Origin: Deinococcus sp.
GTDB lineage: Bacteria; Deinococcota; Deinococci; Deinococcales; Deinococcaceae
NCBI GenBank assembly: GCA_025351205.1
Contig: JANXWI010000058.1
Location: 1-13,332, forward strand
DNA: 13,332 bases
Direction of reading: 5' to 3'
The notes beneath the pieces are model-generated. The model was not told the DNA's origin. It made no database searches and saw only the letters and a program-made list of their open reading frames with translations. Within the stretch, counting starts at the first letter, position 1. Each line of letters begins with the position of its first letter. Both the position numbers and the translations under genes were made by a program. Shown piece after piece: positions 1-7,870 of the stretch.

Positions 1-2028
<2,028 letters not shown>

Positions 2029-2046
2029 GATTGGGGGAAAGGGGAG

Positions 2047-2077
2047 CGCCCAGCCTGGGGAGAGGGCTGGGCGTTTT
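2047..2077 (+). terminator. Intrinsic terminator of gcvP
   Basis: A perfect 9-bp stem (cgcccagcc at 2047-2055, ggctgggcg at 2065-2073) is followed by four T residues, 19 bases after the gcvP stop. A near-identical hairpin follows the second gcvP tail at 3680-3713. Confidence 0.85.
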
Positions 2078-2140
2078 CTGATGGCGGCGAAAATCTGGGA
2101 AGCTGACGGAAGAACGGCAGGACATCTTTTTTCGCAAAAC

Positions 2141-2160
2141 CCTTCTATACTTTTGAAGGT
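2141..2160 (+). promoter_or_regulatory. Candidate promoter/operator and RBS of abiEi
   Basis: Upstream of abiEi lies a small inverted repeat, ccttc (2141-2145) and gaagg (2155-2159), around a -10-like tatact (2146-2151). The right arm gaaggt also works as a Shine-Dalgarno sequence 6 nt before the ATG at 2167. AbiEi antitoxins are known to repress their own promoters, so this is a plausible operator, but the repeat is short and no clear -35 box is seen. Confidence 0.35.
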
Positions 2161-2166
2161 ATCTGC

Positions 2167-2745
2167 ATGATGACCCCGACCACCGAACGCGCCGATCACC
2201 TGTTCCAGCTGGCTGACCATCAGGCCGGGTACTTTACCGCGCAGCAGGCCCTGGCGCTGGGCTACGGCTATCCGGCGCAGCATTATCACCTGGAGCGCGG
2301 CCACTGGCAGCGGGTCGGCCACGGCCTGTACCGCCTGGGCCGCTACCCGCTGGGTGAGCATGAGCAGCTGGCGGCGCTGACCCTCTGGAGCCGCGACCGT
2401 GCCGGAACCCCGCAGGCGGTGGTGTCACACCACACGGCCCTGGGGCTGCACGGCCTGGGCGACCTGTTGCCCGAACACCTGCACCTGAGCGTGCCGCCCG
2501 GATTCCGCAAACCGCCGCCCCCCGGTGTCGTGCTGCACCGGGCGACATGGCAGGCAGACGAAACCCAGCTGCGCCACGGCTTTTCGCTGACCGACGTTCA
2601 GCGCACGCTGGCCGACCTGATCGGCGTGCTGCCAGACGACGTGGTAGAGGCGGCAACGGTGCAGGCCGGGGCACTGGGGCTGCTCGGTGAAGCGGCAGTA
2701 ACCCGGCTGCTGGACCGGCTGGCCGCTGCACAGGCCCCGGCATGA
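2167..2745 (+). CDS. abiEi: AbiEi-type antitoxin (type IV TA, winged-helix)
   Basis: A 192-aa protein resembling AbiEi-family antitoxins, which bind their own promoter and neutralise the AbiEii nucleotidyltransferase without a stable toxin-antitoxin complex. Residues about 12-60 form the N-terminal winged-helix region (FTAQQALALGY, then YHLERGHWQRVGHGLYRL). Residues 86-110 carry the family pattern VSHHTALGLHGLGDLLPEHL followed by HLSVP, and the remainder is the C-terminal domain. ATG at 2167 has gaaggt 6 nt upstream; ATG at 2170 is an alternative. It overlaps abiEii by four bases (ATGA), which indicates an operon with translational coupling and supports the TA assignment. The pair sits between two copies of the gcvP 3' end, so it appears to be an insertion. 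GC content resembles the neighbouring chromosome. Confidence 0.88.
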   Translation: MMTPTTERADHLFQLADHQAGYFTAQQALALGYGYPAQHYHLERGHWQRVGHGLYRLGRYPLGEHEQLAALTLWSRDRAGTPQAVVSHHTALGLHGLGDLLPEHLHLSVPPGFRKPPPPGVVLHRATWQADETQLRHGFSLTDVQRTLADLIGVLPDDVVEAATVQAGALGLLGEAAVTRLLDRLAAAQAPA

Positions 2746-3575
2746 AGTTCAGCACCGCCCAGGGCTTCCGCACCTCGCTGGAACAACGGCTGCTGGACCG
2801 CGCCCGCCGCGAGGGCCGCGACGTTCAGCGCCTGCGGACCCAGGTGGCCTTCGAGCGCTTCCTGACGCGGCTGTTTCTGGCCGAGCCGGAATGGGTGCTC
2901 AAGGGCGGCTACGCGCTGGAGGTGCGCCTTCAGGACCGCGCCCGTTCGACGCTCGACCTCGACCTGAACGCACTCAGCACCCAGCCGCTGCTGGATACCT
3001 TGCAGGCCGCCGTCCGCATGCCGGTCCCGGACCACTTCGAGTACACTGTCCGTGCCCAGCAGGCCGGTTTACAGGGGCCACCCGAAGGCGGGCAGCGTTT
3101 CCACATCGAGGCGCGGCTGGCCGGGCGTCCGTTCAGCCGTTTTCACGTCGATGTGGGACTGGGCGACGTGCTCACCCAGCCGCCGGAGTGGTTGAGCGGT
3201 CAGGTGGACCTGAGCTTCGCCGGGCTGGCCCCTTCCCGGCTGAGGGTCTACCCGCTGGCCAGCCACTTTGCCGAGAAGCTGCACGCCTACTCCCGGCCCC
3301 GCGAGCGTCAGACCCGCTTCAAGGATCTGGTGGACCTGGCGCTGCTCACCACCCTTCCACTGGCCCCCGACGCCATGCTGCTGAACGCTGTCGAGCAGAC
3401 CTTTGTCCGCTACGGCACGCACCCGGTTCGCGGCCTCTGGCCCCCAGCCCCAGCCGGGTGGTCCGGCCCCTTCGCCGCGCTGGCCGCCCAGACTGGCCTG
3501 GAACCCACCGATCTGGACACCTGGGCTGAGCGGCTGGCCGATTTCTGGCTCAGGACGAGGGCCAGTCGGGAGTGA
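2742..3575 (+). CDS. abiEii: AbiEii-type nucleotidyltransferase toxin
   Basis: A 277-aa member of the AbiEii/AbiGii nucleotidyltransferase toxin family. Such toxins act in phage abortive infection or plasmid maintenance, and some relatives transfer nucleotides to tRNA 3' ends. The nucleotidyltransferase core is visible: VLKGGYALEVRL with Lys54-Gly55-Gly56, then STLDLDLN with the metal-binding Asp72 and Asp74. Downstream, HFAEKLHAY and RFKDLVDLALL match the conserved Lys and Lys-Asp motifs of the family. All key residues seem present, so the toxin is probably active. It starts inside the abiEi stop (ATGA). The TGA at 3573-3575 lies in the first bases of the second gcvP-tail repeat, so the insertion junction falls exactly at the end of the gene and may have set the C-terminus. 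The exact cellular target cannot be read from the sequence. Confidence 0.88.
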   Translation: MKFSTAQGFRTSLEQRLLDRARREGRDVQRLRTQVAFERFLTRLFLAEPEWVLKGGYALEVRLQDRARSTLDLDLNALSTQPLLDTLQAAVRMPVPDHFEYTVRAQQAGLQGPPEGGQRFHIEARLAGRPFSRFHVDVGLGDVLTQPPEWLSGQVDLSFAGLAPSRLRVYPLASHFAEKLHAYSRPRERQTRFKDLVDLALLTTLPLAPDAMLLNAVEQTFVRYGTHPVRGLWPPAPAGWSGPFAALAAQTGLEPTDLDTWAERLADFWLRTRASRE

Positions 3576-3651
3576 ACCGGGTGGACAACGTGTTCGGGGA
3601 CCGGAATTTCGTGTGCTCGTGCCCGCCGATTGCGGAGTACGCCGACTACGA
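3572..3651 (+). repeat. gcvP 3'-end direct repeat, copy 2
   Basis: Perfect 80-bp copy of 1936-2015, in the same orientation, starting at the last base of the final sense codon of abiEii. With copy 1 it brackets the abiE module like the direct repeats left by integration into the 3' end of a gene. Confidence 0.97.
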
Positions 3652-3664
3652 GTTGGTTGAGTAA
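3572..3664 (+). pseudogene. Orphan 3' fragment of gcvP
   Basis: Thirty codons in the original gcvP frame encode the end of the P-protein, finishing YELVE with TAA where the intact gene has YELAE with TAG. There is no start or upstream coding part, so it is not expressed as P-protein. It is either the original chromosomal gcvP tail displaced by the insertion, or a tail copied along with the inserted element. The different last codons and terminator show that the two tails are not simply a fresh tandem duplication. Confidence 0.88.
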
Positions 3665-3679
3665 GCGTTGGAGAAAGGG

Positions 3680-3713
3680 AGCGCCCAGCCTAAGGACAGG
3701 GCTGGGCGCTTTT
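3680..3713 (+). terminator. Second gcvP-type intrinsic terminator
   Basis: An 11-bp stem (agcgcccagcc at 3680-3690, ggctgggcgct at 3700-3710) runs into a T tract. It has the same stem as the gcvP terminator at 2047 but a different loop. It now serves as the terminator for abiEi-abiEii. Confidence 0.85.
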
Positions 3714-3828
3714 ATGAATAAGAAAAATTAGGGATGATAAGAGCTTTAATCCGGTGAAAAAACTATACCCCTTTCATTTGGAAAGATTCAGTGGGGGATT
3801 TGACCAATTGAAATTTCGTCGATTATAC

Positions 3829-5586
3829 TTAGCGCAGACGATATGTTTCAATCTTAGCGATCAAATTAACTATATCTTCCGGTACCGTAGTTTTGGTGTA
3901 TTCTGAGATTATTTTATAATCCGTGACGTGTATTTTAAAATCTGTGGCCATTCTATCTCTTATAGATGCCAGAAAATCTTTACCTGGCAATACTTTCGCT
4001 TTGCCGCCGTCCGATCCCCAACACTCTTCAAACCACGATATTATTTCCTGTGTAATTGTTGAAGGATTTATTCGTGTATCTTTTCTGTAATCTATTGCCT
4101 TTGCAATATACTGTGATTGTATAGAATGTCTAAATGTTTCACAAATTTCTTCGTATATTCTGCGAAACATTATTTTGTCCAATACTAAATCGTGTCGCTT
4201 TCTATTTTCTCGGTCAAAAGATTTGTATAGTATTTCGAAGTCAATATAATAATTCTCAAGTTCCTTTCTGTCTAAAAAATGCATGAAGTCAATATTTTTT
4301 GGCATAGAGTTACATATATCATCTATCTGTTCTTGATGAAAATAATCCCTGTCAAATACTGCTGCAATCTTGATCGCATCTCCCATCATTTTTTCAATGC
4401 CCCATGCCGTGGAACTTATTCTTTCCCAAGAAGAAAATCCACCTGATTCAATTGGAGTAATACCCATACCACTCGTGACATCAACATTTCCTAATATGCG
4501 TGCAAAATTCCTGATAATCTTATAGTCTTTTAATCCTTCAACAAAAATAGAACGTTTATTTCTAGCAAGCTGTGTAAGAGTTATATTCTGTATAGAGCCA
4601 ATGTCCTCGAGAGCTTTCTGTACGCCGCTGACATCTCTTAATCTTTGAGCAGTCTTGTTAGTTTTATCTACGGTAAGAATTTCGCCGGGATCTGCTTCGC
4701 TAATTATCTCTGTTGAGTGCGTTGTAATTACAATCCATTTGTTTATATTTCTTAGTATCGAAAGAAGTTGCCGCTGAATCTCTGGGTGCAAATATATTTC
4801 TGGTTCATCAATCACTATCATATCGGCATTATCAGAACTGGCGATGTGAGTTAGAATTTGACACCAAATCTGAAAACCAAATCCGGACCAAAATATCTCG
4901 CGATCAATGTTTTTTTCCGAAACAAACATTGTAATATTATCCGAGTAGCCAGATCTTTCAGGTATACCTATCTCCATTCCAGGCCAAGTTGATCTGATTA
5001 GCTCCGCGAACATCTCAAATTGGTCTGGGAAGTGGAACCAGAAGTTTCTAAAATGGCGTGACGCTAGATTTGTGTCGAAACCACTTTTGACAAAAGCTTT
5101 TGTTAGTATCTTCTCTTCTTTCTCTATCGGGCCAAGCACTGGTAAAACTTTGATTTTTATGGGGAAATCTCTGTTAAATGCTTTTGGGGTACATAAATAG
5201 CCATCAAATGAATTTAAAGTCATAACGCATGTGCCATTATTGTCAAAGCGAATATATATGTGTTTATCGTCACCAAAAGAAAAGGTGATAAATGTTTCAT
5301 TATCTTCGTAATCGGTATGTACGTTTTCCAGTGAAACAGAAATGTTCTCTTTAGGTATGATCCATCCCATCACACTCTGTTCATTATAAAACGTATATAT
5401 TGATGTTGTCTTACTTCTGGCCTGACGTAAACCCTCACTAAGGATTCTAAAAGCACTGATGATAGTTGATTTACCACCATTGTTTGAGCCAGTCAGTATA
5501 TTGATCTGTTTTAAAGATACACTAAAATCGCGTAGCGCCTTATAATTCGTGAACCTAATGCTTTTCGGTGCAAGAAACGTTCCCAT
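3829..5586 (-). CDS. AAA ATPase with C-terminal TOPRIM-like domain (OLD / PARIS-like defence nuclease)
   Basis: A 585-aa protein with an ABC/SMC-like ATPase followed by a TOPRIM-like nuclease domain, the layout of OLD-family nucleases. Visible motifs: Walker A GSNNGGKST (33-41), a signature-like SGFG (234-237), Walker B MIVIDEPE (256-263, Asp260-Glu261) and the H-loop TTHS (His290). The C-terminal part has FVEG (Glu350), an FDRD acidic pair (Asp412, Asp414) and RKELENY (440-446). That last motif recalls DUF4435, the AriB half of PARIS, so a fused AriA-AriB is possible. P2 OLD and GajA are alternatives of similar length, but there is no gajB helicase beside it. The gene is far more AT-rich than everything around it, which indicates acquisition from another source. 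Its start is preceded by a TAAAGT box 5 nt upstream in a context shared with two TA modules. A role in phage defence is inferred from family and location. Confidence 0.82.
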   Translation of the reverse strand: MGTFLAPKSIRFTNYKALRDFSVSLKQINILTGSNNGGKSTIISAFRILSEGLRQARSKTTSIYTFYNEQSVMGWIIPKENISVSLENVHTDYEDNETFITFSFGDDKHIYIRFDNNGTCVMTLNSFDGYLCTPKAFNRDFPIKIKVLPVLGPIEKEEKILTKAFVKSGFDTNLASRHFRNFWFHFPDQFEMFAELIRSTWPGMEIGIPERSGYSDNITMFVSEKNIDREIFWSGFGFQIWCQILTHIASSDNADMIVIDEPEIYLHPEIQRQLLSILRNINKWIVITTHSTEIISEADPGEILTVDKTNKTAQRLRDVSGVQKALEDIGSIQNITLTQLARNKRSIFVEGLKDYKIIRNFARILGNVDVTSGMGITPIESGGFSSWERISSTAWGIEKMMGDAIKIAAVFDRDYFHQEQIDDICNSMPKNIDFMHFLDRKELENYYIDFEILYKSFDRENRKRHDLVLDKIMFRRIYEEICETFRHSIQSQYIAKAIDYRKDTRINPSTITQEIISWFEECWGSDGGKAKVLPGKDFLASIRDRMATDFKIHVTDYKIISEYTKTTVPEDIVNLIAKIETYRLR

Positions 5587-5591
5587 ACCCT

Positions 5592-5621
5592 ACTTTAGCG
5601 CTTTTCATTGATCCTAGACAA
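5592..5621 (-). promoter_or_regulatory. Candidate leaderless promoter of the ATPase gene
   Basis: On the minus strand, TTGTCT (5616-5621) and TAAAGT (5592-5597) are 18 nt apart, and TAAAGT ends 5 nt before the ATG at 5586, too close for a leader with a usual Shine-Dalgarno sequence. The block AGCGCTAAAGT matches the start regions of the modules at 6351 and 7018. Confidence 0.45.
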
Positions 5622-5700
5622 GGGAGATTATTGGAGTTTAGTTCCGCATGGCTCCGTATTCGAGACATGTATCGTAAACTATAAATTGTGTATTCCCATA

Positions 5701-5756
5701 CTCAAGCCTGGGCTGGGGCGGGGGGGCAGGTCGGGGCTAGTGGCGCTCAGGGGGCG
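5701..5756. repeat. Boundary repeat A
   Basis: First of five related G-rich repeats (5701, 6381, 7049, 7810, 8585) between the two-gene modules, all in the same orientation. The shared core on the + strand begins (c/g)tcaagcc or gctgaagcc, has G-rich blocks around ggggcggggg, and ends in tcagggggcg. Here that ending contains the stop codon (tca, TGA on the minus strand) of the vapC-like gene. Four G runs at 5710-5736 fit a G-quadruplex motif. Confidence 0.85.
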
Positions 5757-6157
5757 TAGAGGCGCACGGGGACATGCCCGGCGTAGCGCCCATAATCCTG
5801 ATCTCTGGTCAGAATCGGCACATCCCAGGTCGCGCTGCACGCACAGATCAGAAAGTCGGTGTGGCTGCCCTGAACGCCTCTGCTGCGGCAGGTATTCGAG
5901 AACTCGGCAGCCAGTTCATATTCCCGCTCGGTCAGCGCTTCGTTCGGAAAGGCCCGCATCTGCTCGCGCACCTGCTCAAACTGGTGCGGGTAACGCCAGC
6001 CGGTCAACACTTCCTGCCGGATGGCGCCAATCACCAACACCTGCCGCCCGACGATCAGCGCCCGGAGCTGGCGCACCTGCTCGGAAGGATCGCCTATGCG
6101 CCTACGGTAGAACTCCGACCAGACGTCGCTGTCTACCAGCACGCGCCCGGCGGTCAC
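5747..6157 (-). CDS. vapC: PIN-domain toxin (VapC family)
   Basis: A 136-aa PIN-domain protein, predicted to be a Mg-dependent ribonuclease toxin cleaving RNA (tRNA or rRNA in known VapC proteins). The four acidic PIN positions are present: Asp9 in LVDSDVW, Glu49 in IRQEVLTG, Asp101 in HTDFLICA, and Asp119/Asp121 in LTRDQDYGRY. The start is GTG at 6155-6157, overlapping the antitoxin stop by four bases (GTGA). The last codons and the TGA lie inside boundary repeat A, so the C-terminal Ala-Pro is encoded by the repeat. It pairs with the RHH protein just upstream in one operon. Length and motifs are complete, so it is probably functional; the RNA target cannot be deduced. Confidence 0.88.
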   Translation of the reverse strand: MTAGRVLVDSDVWSEFYRRRIGDPSEQVRQLRALIVGRQVLVIGAIRQEVLTGWRYPHQFEQVREQMRAFPNEALTEREYELAAEFSNTCRSRGVQGSHTDFLICACSATWDVPILTRDQDYGRYAGHVPVRLYAP

Positions 6158-6351
6158 GGAAGGCGGCGCTGGGCTTTATAATCGTAGGTCGGGTCGGCGT
6201 CGAAGTGGCCCTCGAACTCCAGCACCTTCAGTTGCCGCCTGTACTGCATGTAGTCGCTGACGGCTTCCAGCACCGCTGCGTCGGTGTCAGACTGACCCGT
6301 TAATACCAGCAGCTCCTGCGCCACGTTGTCTGGAAGCCGCACATTCGTCAT
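6154..6351 (-). CDS. vapB: Ribbon-helix-helix antitoxin (VapB family)
   Basis: A 65-aa protein whose N-terminus, TNVRLPDNVAQELLVLTG, has the short beta strand and helix of a ribbon-helix-helix DNA-binding domain. The C-terminal half, LEFEGHFDADPTYDYKAQRR, looks like the toxin-wrapping tail of RHH-type VapB antitoxins. It is expected to bind its own promoter as a dimer and to neutralise the PIN toxin encoded next. Its stop overlaps the toxin start (GTGA). The ATG at 6349-6351 follows a TAAACT box by 5 nt and has no Shine-Dalgarno sequence, so the message is probably leaderless. Confidence 0.85.
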   Translation of the reverse strand: MTNVRLPDNVAQELLVLTGQSDTDAAVLEAVSDYMQYRRQLKVLEFEGHFDADPTYDYKAQRRLP

Positions 6352-6356
6352 GGCTC

Positions 6357-6362
6357 AGTTTA
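6357..6362 (-). promoter_or_regulatory. -10 box of a leaderless promoter, vapBC at 6351
   Basis: Minus-strand TAAACT lies 5 nt before the ATG, in the context GGGAAGCGCTAAACTGAGCC. The same context precedes the small gene at 7018 (GGGAAGCGTTAAACTGAGGC), and a related one precedes the ATPase at 5586. No convincing -35 box is seen. Confidence 0.5.
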
Positions 6363-6376
6363 GCGCTTCCCAAAAT

Positions 6377-6399
6377 CCCAGGCTGAAGCCGGGCCTGGG
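6377..6399 (-). terminator. Possible terminator inside boundary repeat B
   Basis: A perfect 7-bp inverted repeat (cccaggc at 6377-6383, gcctggg at 6393-6399) with a 9-nt loop is followed on the minus strand by ATTTT. It could end transcription of the nucleotidyltransferase module before the vapBC promoter. Copies C and E keep only weaker versions of the stem, so the role is uncertain. Confidence 0.4.
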
Positions 6400-6436
6400 A
6401 CGGGGGGCGGGACGGGGTTGGCGTGGTCAGGGGGCG
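6381..6436. repeat. Boundary repeat B
   Basis: Second copy of the boundary repeat. It contains the stop codon of the nucleotidyltransferase gene (tca at 6427). The whole spacer between this stop and the vapB start (6352-6426, 75 nt) aligns end to end with the spacer at 7019-7094 (76 nt), including the -10 box. G runs at 6391-6417 fit a G-quadruplex motif. Confidence 0.88.
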
Positions 6437-6876
6437 TCGGGCAACTCGCTCAGGTCGCCCAGGTCTTTCGGCCTGCCACTGGCAGCCTTGTTCTGTCGCA
6501 GCATCTTCAAGCTGATGACCGGAATGCTCAGGCCGTTCAGCTCCTTCATCTCACGGGTGGCGTAGGCCTCCGCAAAGGTCACGCCACTGATCCGGTTCAG
6601 AACCTCCAGCCGCATAGGGGGCACGCCCAGCCGGATGATCTTGCCAGGTTGCAGCGCTTCTGCCGTCATGCTGCCGATGCCGAACTCATGGAAAACGGTC
6701 ACGATCCGGCCCACGTTGTCCGGGTTCAGGGCAATGAACACGTCCATGTCGCCGGTGGCCCGCACAAAGCCGTACAGGTTGACGGCGTACCCACCGATCA
6801 GCAGATATTCAACCGAATGTAGATTCAACAAGCTCAAAAAGTCGTGGAAGTCTTGCGGTAGCTGGATCGTAGCCAT
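6427..6876 (-). CDS. Small nucleotidyltransferase (DUF6036-like), candidate toxin/MNT component
   Basis: A 149-aa protein of the polymerase-beta nucleotidyltransferase fold. The core motif is IGGYAVNLYG (Gly28-Gly29) followed by TGDMDVFI with metal-binding Asp43 and Asp45. The stretch QDFHDFLSLLNLHSVEYLL ahead of it fits the family N-terminus, which supports ATG at 6876 although it places 68 nt inside the preceding gene. GAGG lies about 9 nt upstream. It forms an operon with the 69-aa protein at 6809-7018; such pairs are widespread and considered TA-like, but function is not established here. Its last residues and TGA fall in boundary repeat B. It differs from AbiEii in being much shorter and lacking that family's C-terminal motifs. 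Confidence 0.78.
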   Translation of the reverse strand: MATIQLPQDFHDFLSLLNLHSVEYLLIGGYAVNLYGFVRATGDMDVFIALNPDNVGRIVTVFHEFGIGSMTAEALQPGKIIRLGVPPMRLEVLNRISGVTFAEAYATREMKELNGLSIPVISLKMLRQNKAASGRPKDLGDLSELPDAP

Positions 6877-7018
6877 AGTGAATCTGCCTCAGGAGTTCCA
6901 GCGCTTCCAGCCGCTCTGTAGGCGTTTTGCTCAGCCAGTAGGCCAGGTCATCGTTCTGGGTTTCCAGCGTCACGATGTCCCAGACCTCTCGGTTCATTTT
7001 GGCGTCCCGCAGTGACAT
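6809..7018 (-). CDS. Small partner protein of the nucleotidyltransferase
   Basis: A 69-aa protein with the pattern DDLAYWLSKTPTERLEALELL and RQIHYGY, followed by a RLPRLFELVE-like tail. As I recall, this resembles the small proteins (YWLS-TP-ERL-A-E-LR pattern) commonly encoded just upstream of DUF6036-type nucleotidyltransferases, so it is a candidate antitoxin or partner. The ATG at 7016-7018 lies 5 nt after TAAACT in the shared leaderless context. The last 68 nt overlap the start of the nucleotidyltransferase gene in another frame; both frames look genuinely coding across the overlap. Molecular function is unknown. Confidence 0.72.
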   Translation of the reverse strand: MSLRDAKMNREVWDIVTLETQNDDLAYWLSKTPTERLEALELLRQIHYGYDPATARLPRLFELVESTFG

Positions 7019-7023
7019 GCCTC

Positions 7024-7029
7024 AGTTTA
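7024..7029 (-). promoter_or_regulatory. -10 box of a leaderless promoter, module at 7018
   Basis: Minus-strand TAAACT lies 5 nt before the ATG at 7018, in the context GGGAAGCGTTAAACTGAGGC. This is nearly the same as that of vapB at 6351 although the encoded proteins are unrelated. Confidence 0.5.
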
Positions 7030-7048
7030 ACGCTTCCCGCACTTCCAC

Positions 7049-7103
7049 GCTCAAGCCGGGCCTGGGGCGGGGGGCGGGCCTTGGAGTGGCGTGGTCAGGG
7101 CAG
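7049..7103. repeat. Boundary repeat C
   Basis: Third copy. It includes the stop codon of the RHH gene (tca at 7095). The G runs at 7058-7078 form the cleanest G-quadruplex motif of the set (runs of 3, 4, 6 and 3 with loops of 3, 1 and 1). Confidence 0.88.
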
Positions 7104-7334
7104 TTCATCACCGGGTACAGGCTCGGTATCGGGCACAAGCGACATGGCGGCGTCGAACTTTTCCCGGCTGGCACGCGCGGCCCTGACGTTCAGGTAATCC
7201 TCTGTCAACAGGGCGCTCACTTTTTCTGTGACGGCAAGTGAAATCAACTGGTTGATGCTCACACCTTCCTGAGCAGCCAGTTCTTTCAGGCGCTTATGCA
7301 GGCTGTCGGGCAAACGGACACTGAGGGCACTCAT
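7095..7334 (-). CDS. RHH/HicB-like antitoxin, second gene of a PIN module
   Basis: A 79-aa protein starting MSALSVRLPDSLHKRLKELA and continuing QEGVSINQLISLAVTEKVSALL. This is the standard ribbon-helix-helix pattern (strand, helix, GVSINQ turn, helix) of HicB-like and Arc-like antitoxins. The C-terminal tail, about residues 46-79, is acidic and proline-rich and probably contacts the toxin. It is likely the DNA-binding antitoxin and autorepressor of the PIN protein encoded first in the operon. ATG at 7334 overlaps the PIN stop by four bases (ATGA), so translation is coupled. The last codons and TGA are within boundary repeat C. Confidence 0.82.
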   Translation of the reverse strand: MSALSVRLPDSLHKRLKELAAQEGVSINQLISLAVTEKVSALLTEDYLNVRAARASREKFDAAMSLVPDTEPVPGDELP

Positions 7335-7744
7335 GGCTGACCTCCAAGCAGAGCGAGAAACTGGGCGGGTGTGGTGGCCTGGATACCGAACGCCTCCGAG
7401 CCTTTGAAGTCCCGGATATTGAACGTCACGATATACGGGCAGTTGGCATTGATGGCAAGTTCAAGCACCATATCGTCTTTCGGATCGCGCAACTGAGGCC
7501 GCCACAGAAACGCCATCCGGGGCCGCACGCTCACGGCCACAAGCTGATCGAGAATGTCATTGATCGCCTGCCTGGGGAGTGGCGGCGGCTCCCGGAAGGC
7601 AACGTCTTCGTATTCCAGACACAGGGCCACAGAGAGGGCCATCTGAAAATCACCCTCGGCGACCCGGCGCAGAAGGGCGAAAGACGCCCCCTGGCGTGAT
7701 CTCAGCGCGGCGTAAATGACATTGGTATCGAGAACGACCAGCAT
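7331..7744 (-). CDS. PIN-domain toxin, COG1569-type
   Basis: A 137-aa PIN-domain protein of the family usually annotated as putative toxin component, PIN family (COG1569). Visible motifs are VVLDTNVIYAAL (Asp6), CLEYEDV (Glu44/Glu46), LRDPKDDMVLELAI (Asp90/Asp91) and TFNIRDF (Asp112), giving a complete predicted Mg-dependent ribonuclease site. This family often has the toxin gene first and an RHH gene second, as here. Any start after residue 1 would remove strand 1 ahead of the catalytic Asp6, so ATG at 7742-7744 is the only reasonable choice. No clear Shine-Dalgarno sequence precedes it; an operator-like repeat lies immediately upstream. The RNA target is unknown. Confidence 0.85.
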   Translation of the reverse strand: MLVVLDTNVIYAALRSRQGASFALLRRVAEGDFQMALSVALCLEYEDVAFREPPPLPRQAINDILDQLVAVSVRPRMAFLWRPQLRDPKDDMVLELAINANCPYIVTFNIRDFKGSEAFGIQATTPAQFLALLGGQP

Positions 7745-7750
7745 AAATTA

Positions 7751-7771
7751 TGGTACCACAGGTGATACCAC
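7751..7771 (-). promoter_or_regulatory. Candidate operator of the PIN/RHH module
   Basis: The minus strand has two GTGGTA motifs 12 nt apart, the second within the palindrome TGGTACCA, directly before the PIN start. TTGTGG and TAATTT spaced by 17 nt overlap it as possible promoter boxes. The octamer GTGGTATC also occurs in the operator-like palindrome before vapB at 8547-8554. Confidence 0.4.
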
Positions 7772-7809
7772 AAATTCTGGCATAAAATATCCTGGGCCAG
7801 ACGTGCAAT

Positions 7810-7857
7810 CTCAAGCCTGAGCTGGGGCGTGCCCTGGCTGGCGGCGTTCAGGGGGCG
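7810..7857. repeat. Boundary repeat D (short, diverged)
   Basis: Fourth copy. It keeps ctcaagcctgagctggggcg and the ending ttcagggggcg but has lost the central G block. Here the tca at 7848 is not the toxin stop: vapC ends 20 nt before it, in another frame. Confidence 0.72.
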
Positions 7858-7870
7858 GAGAGGTCAATTT

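Noticed and set aside
5608..6303. 231-aa plus-strand frame beginning in the ATPase upstream region
   Set aside because: Non-ATG start, and after 30 residues it becomes an Arg/Ala/Pro-rich shadow of the PIN toxin.
6352..7103. Integron attC sites at the module borders
   Set aside because: One copy contains gtttaac, which fits the RYYYAAC consensus, but the matching GTTRRRY box is missing at the other end, the second copy reads gtttagc, and no integrase or attI is present.
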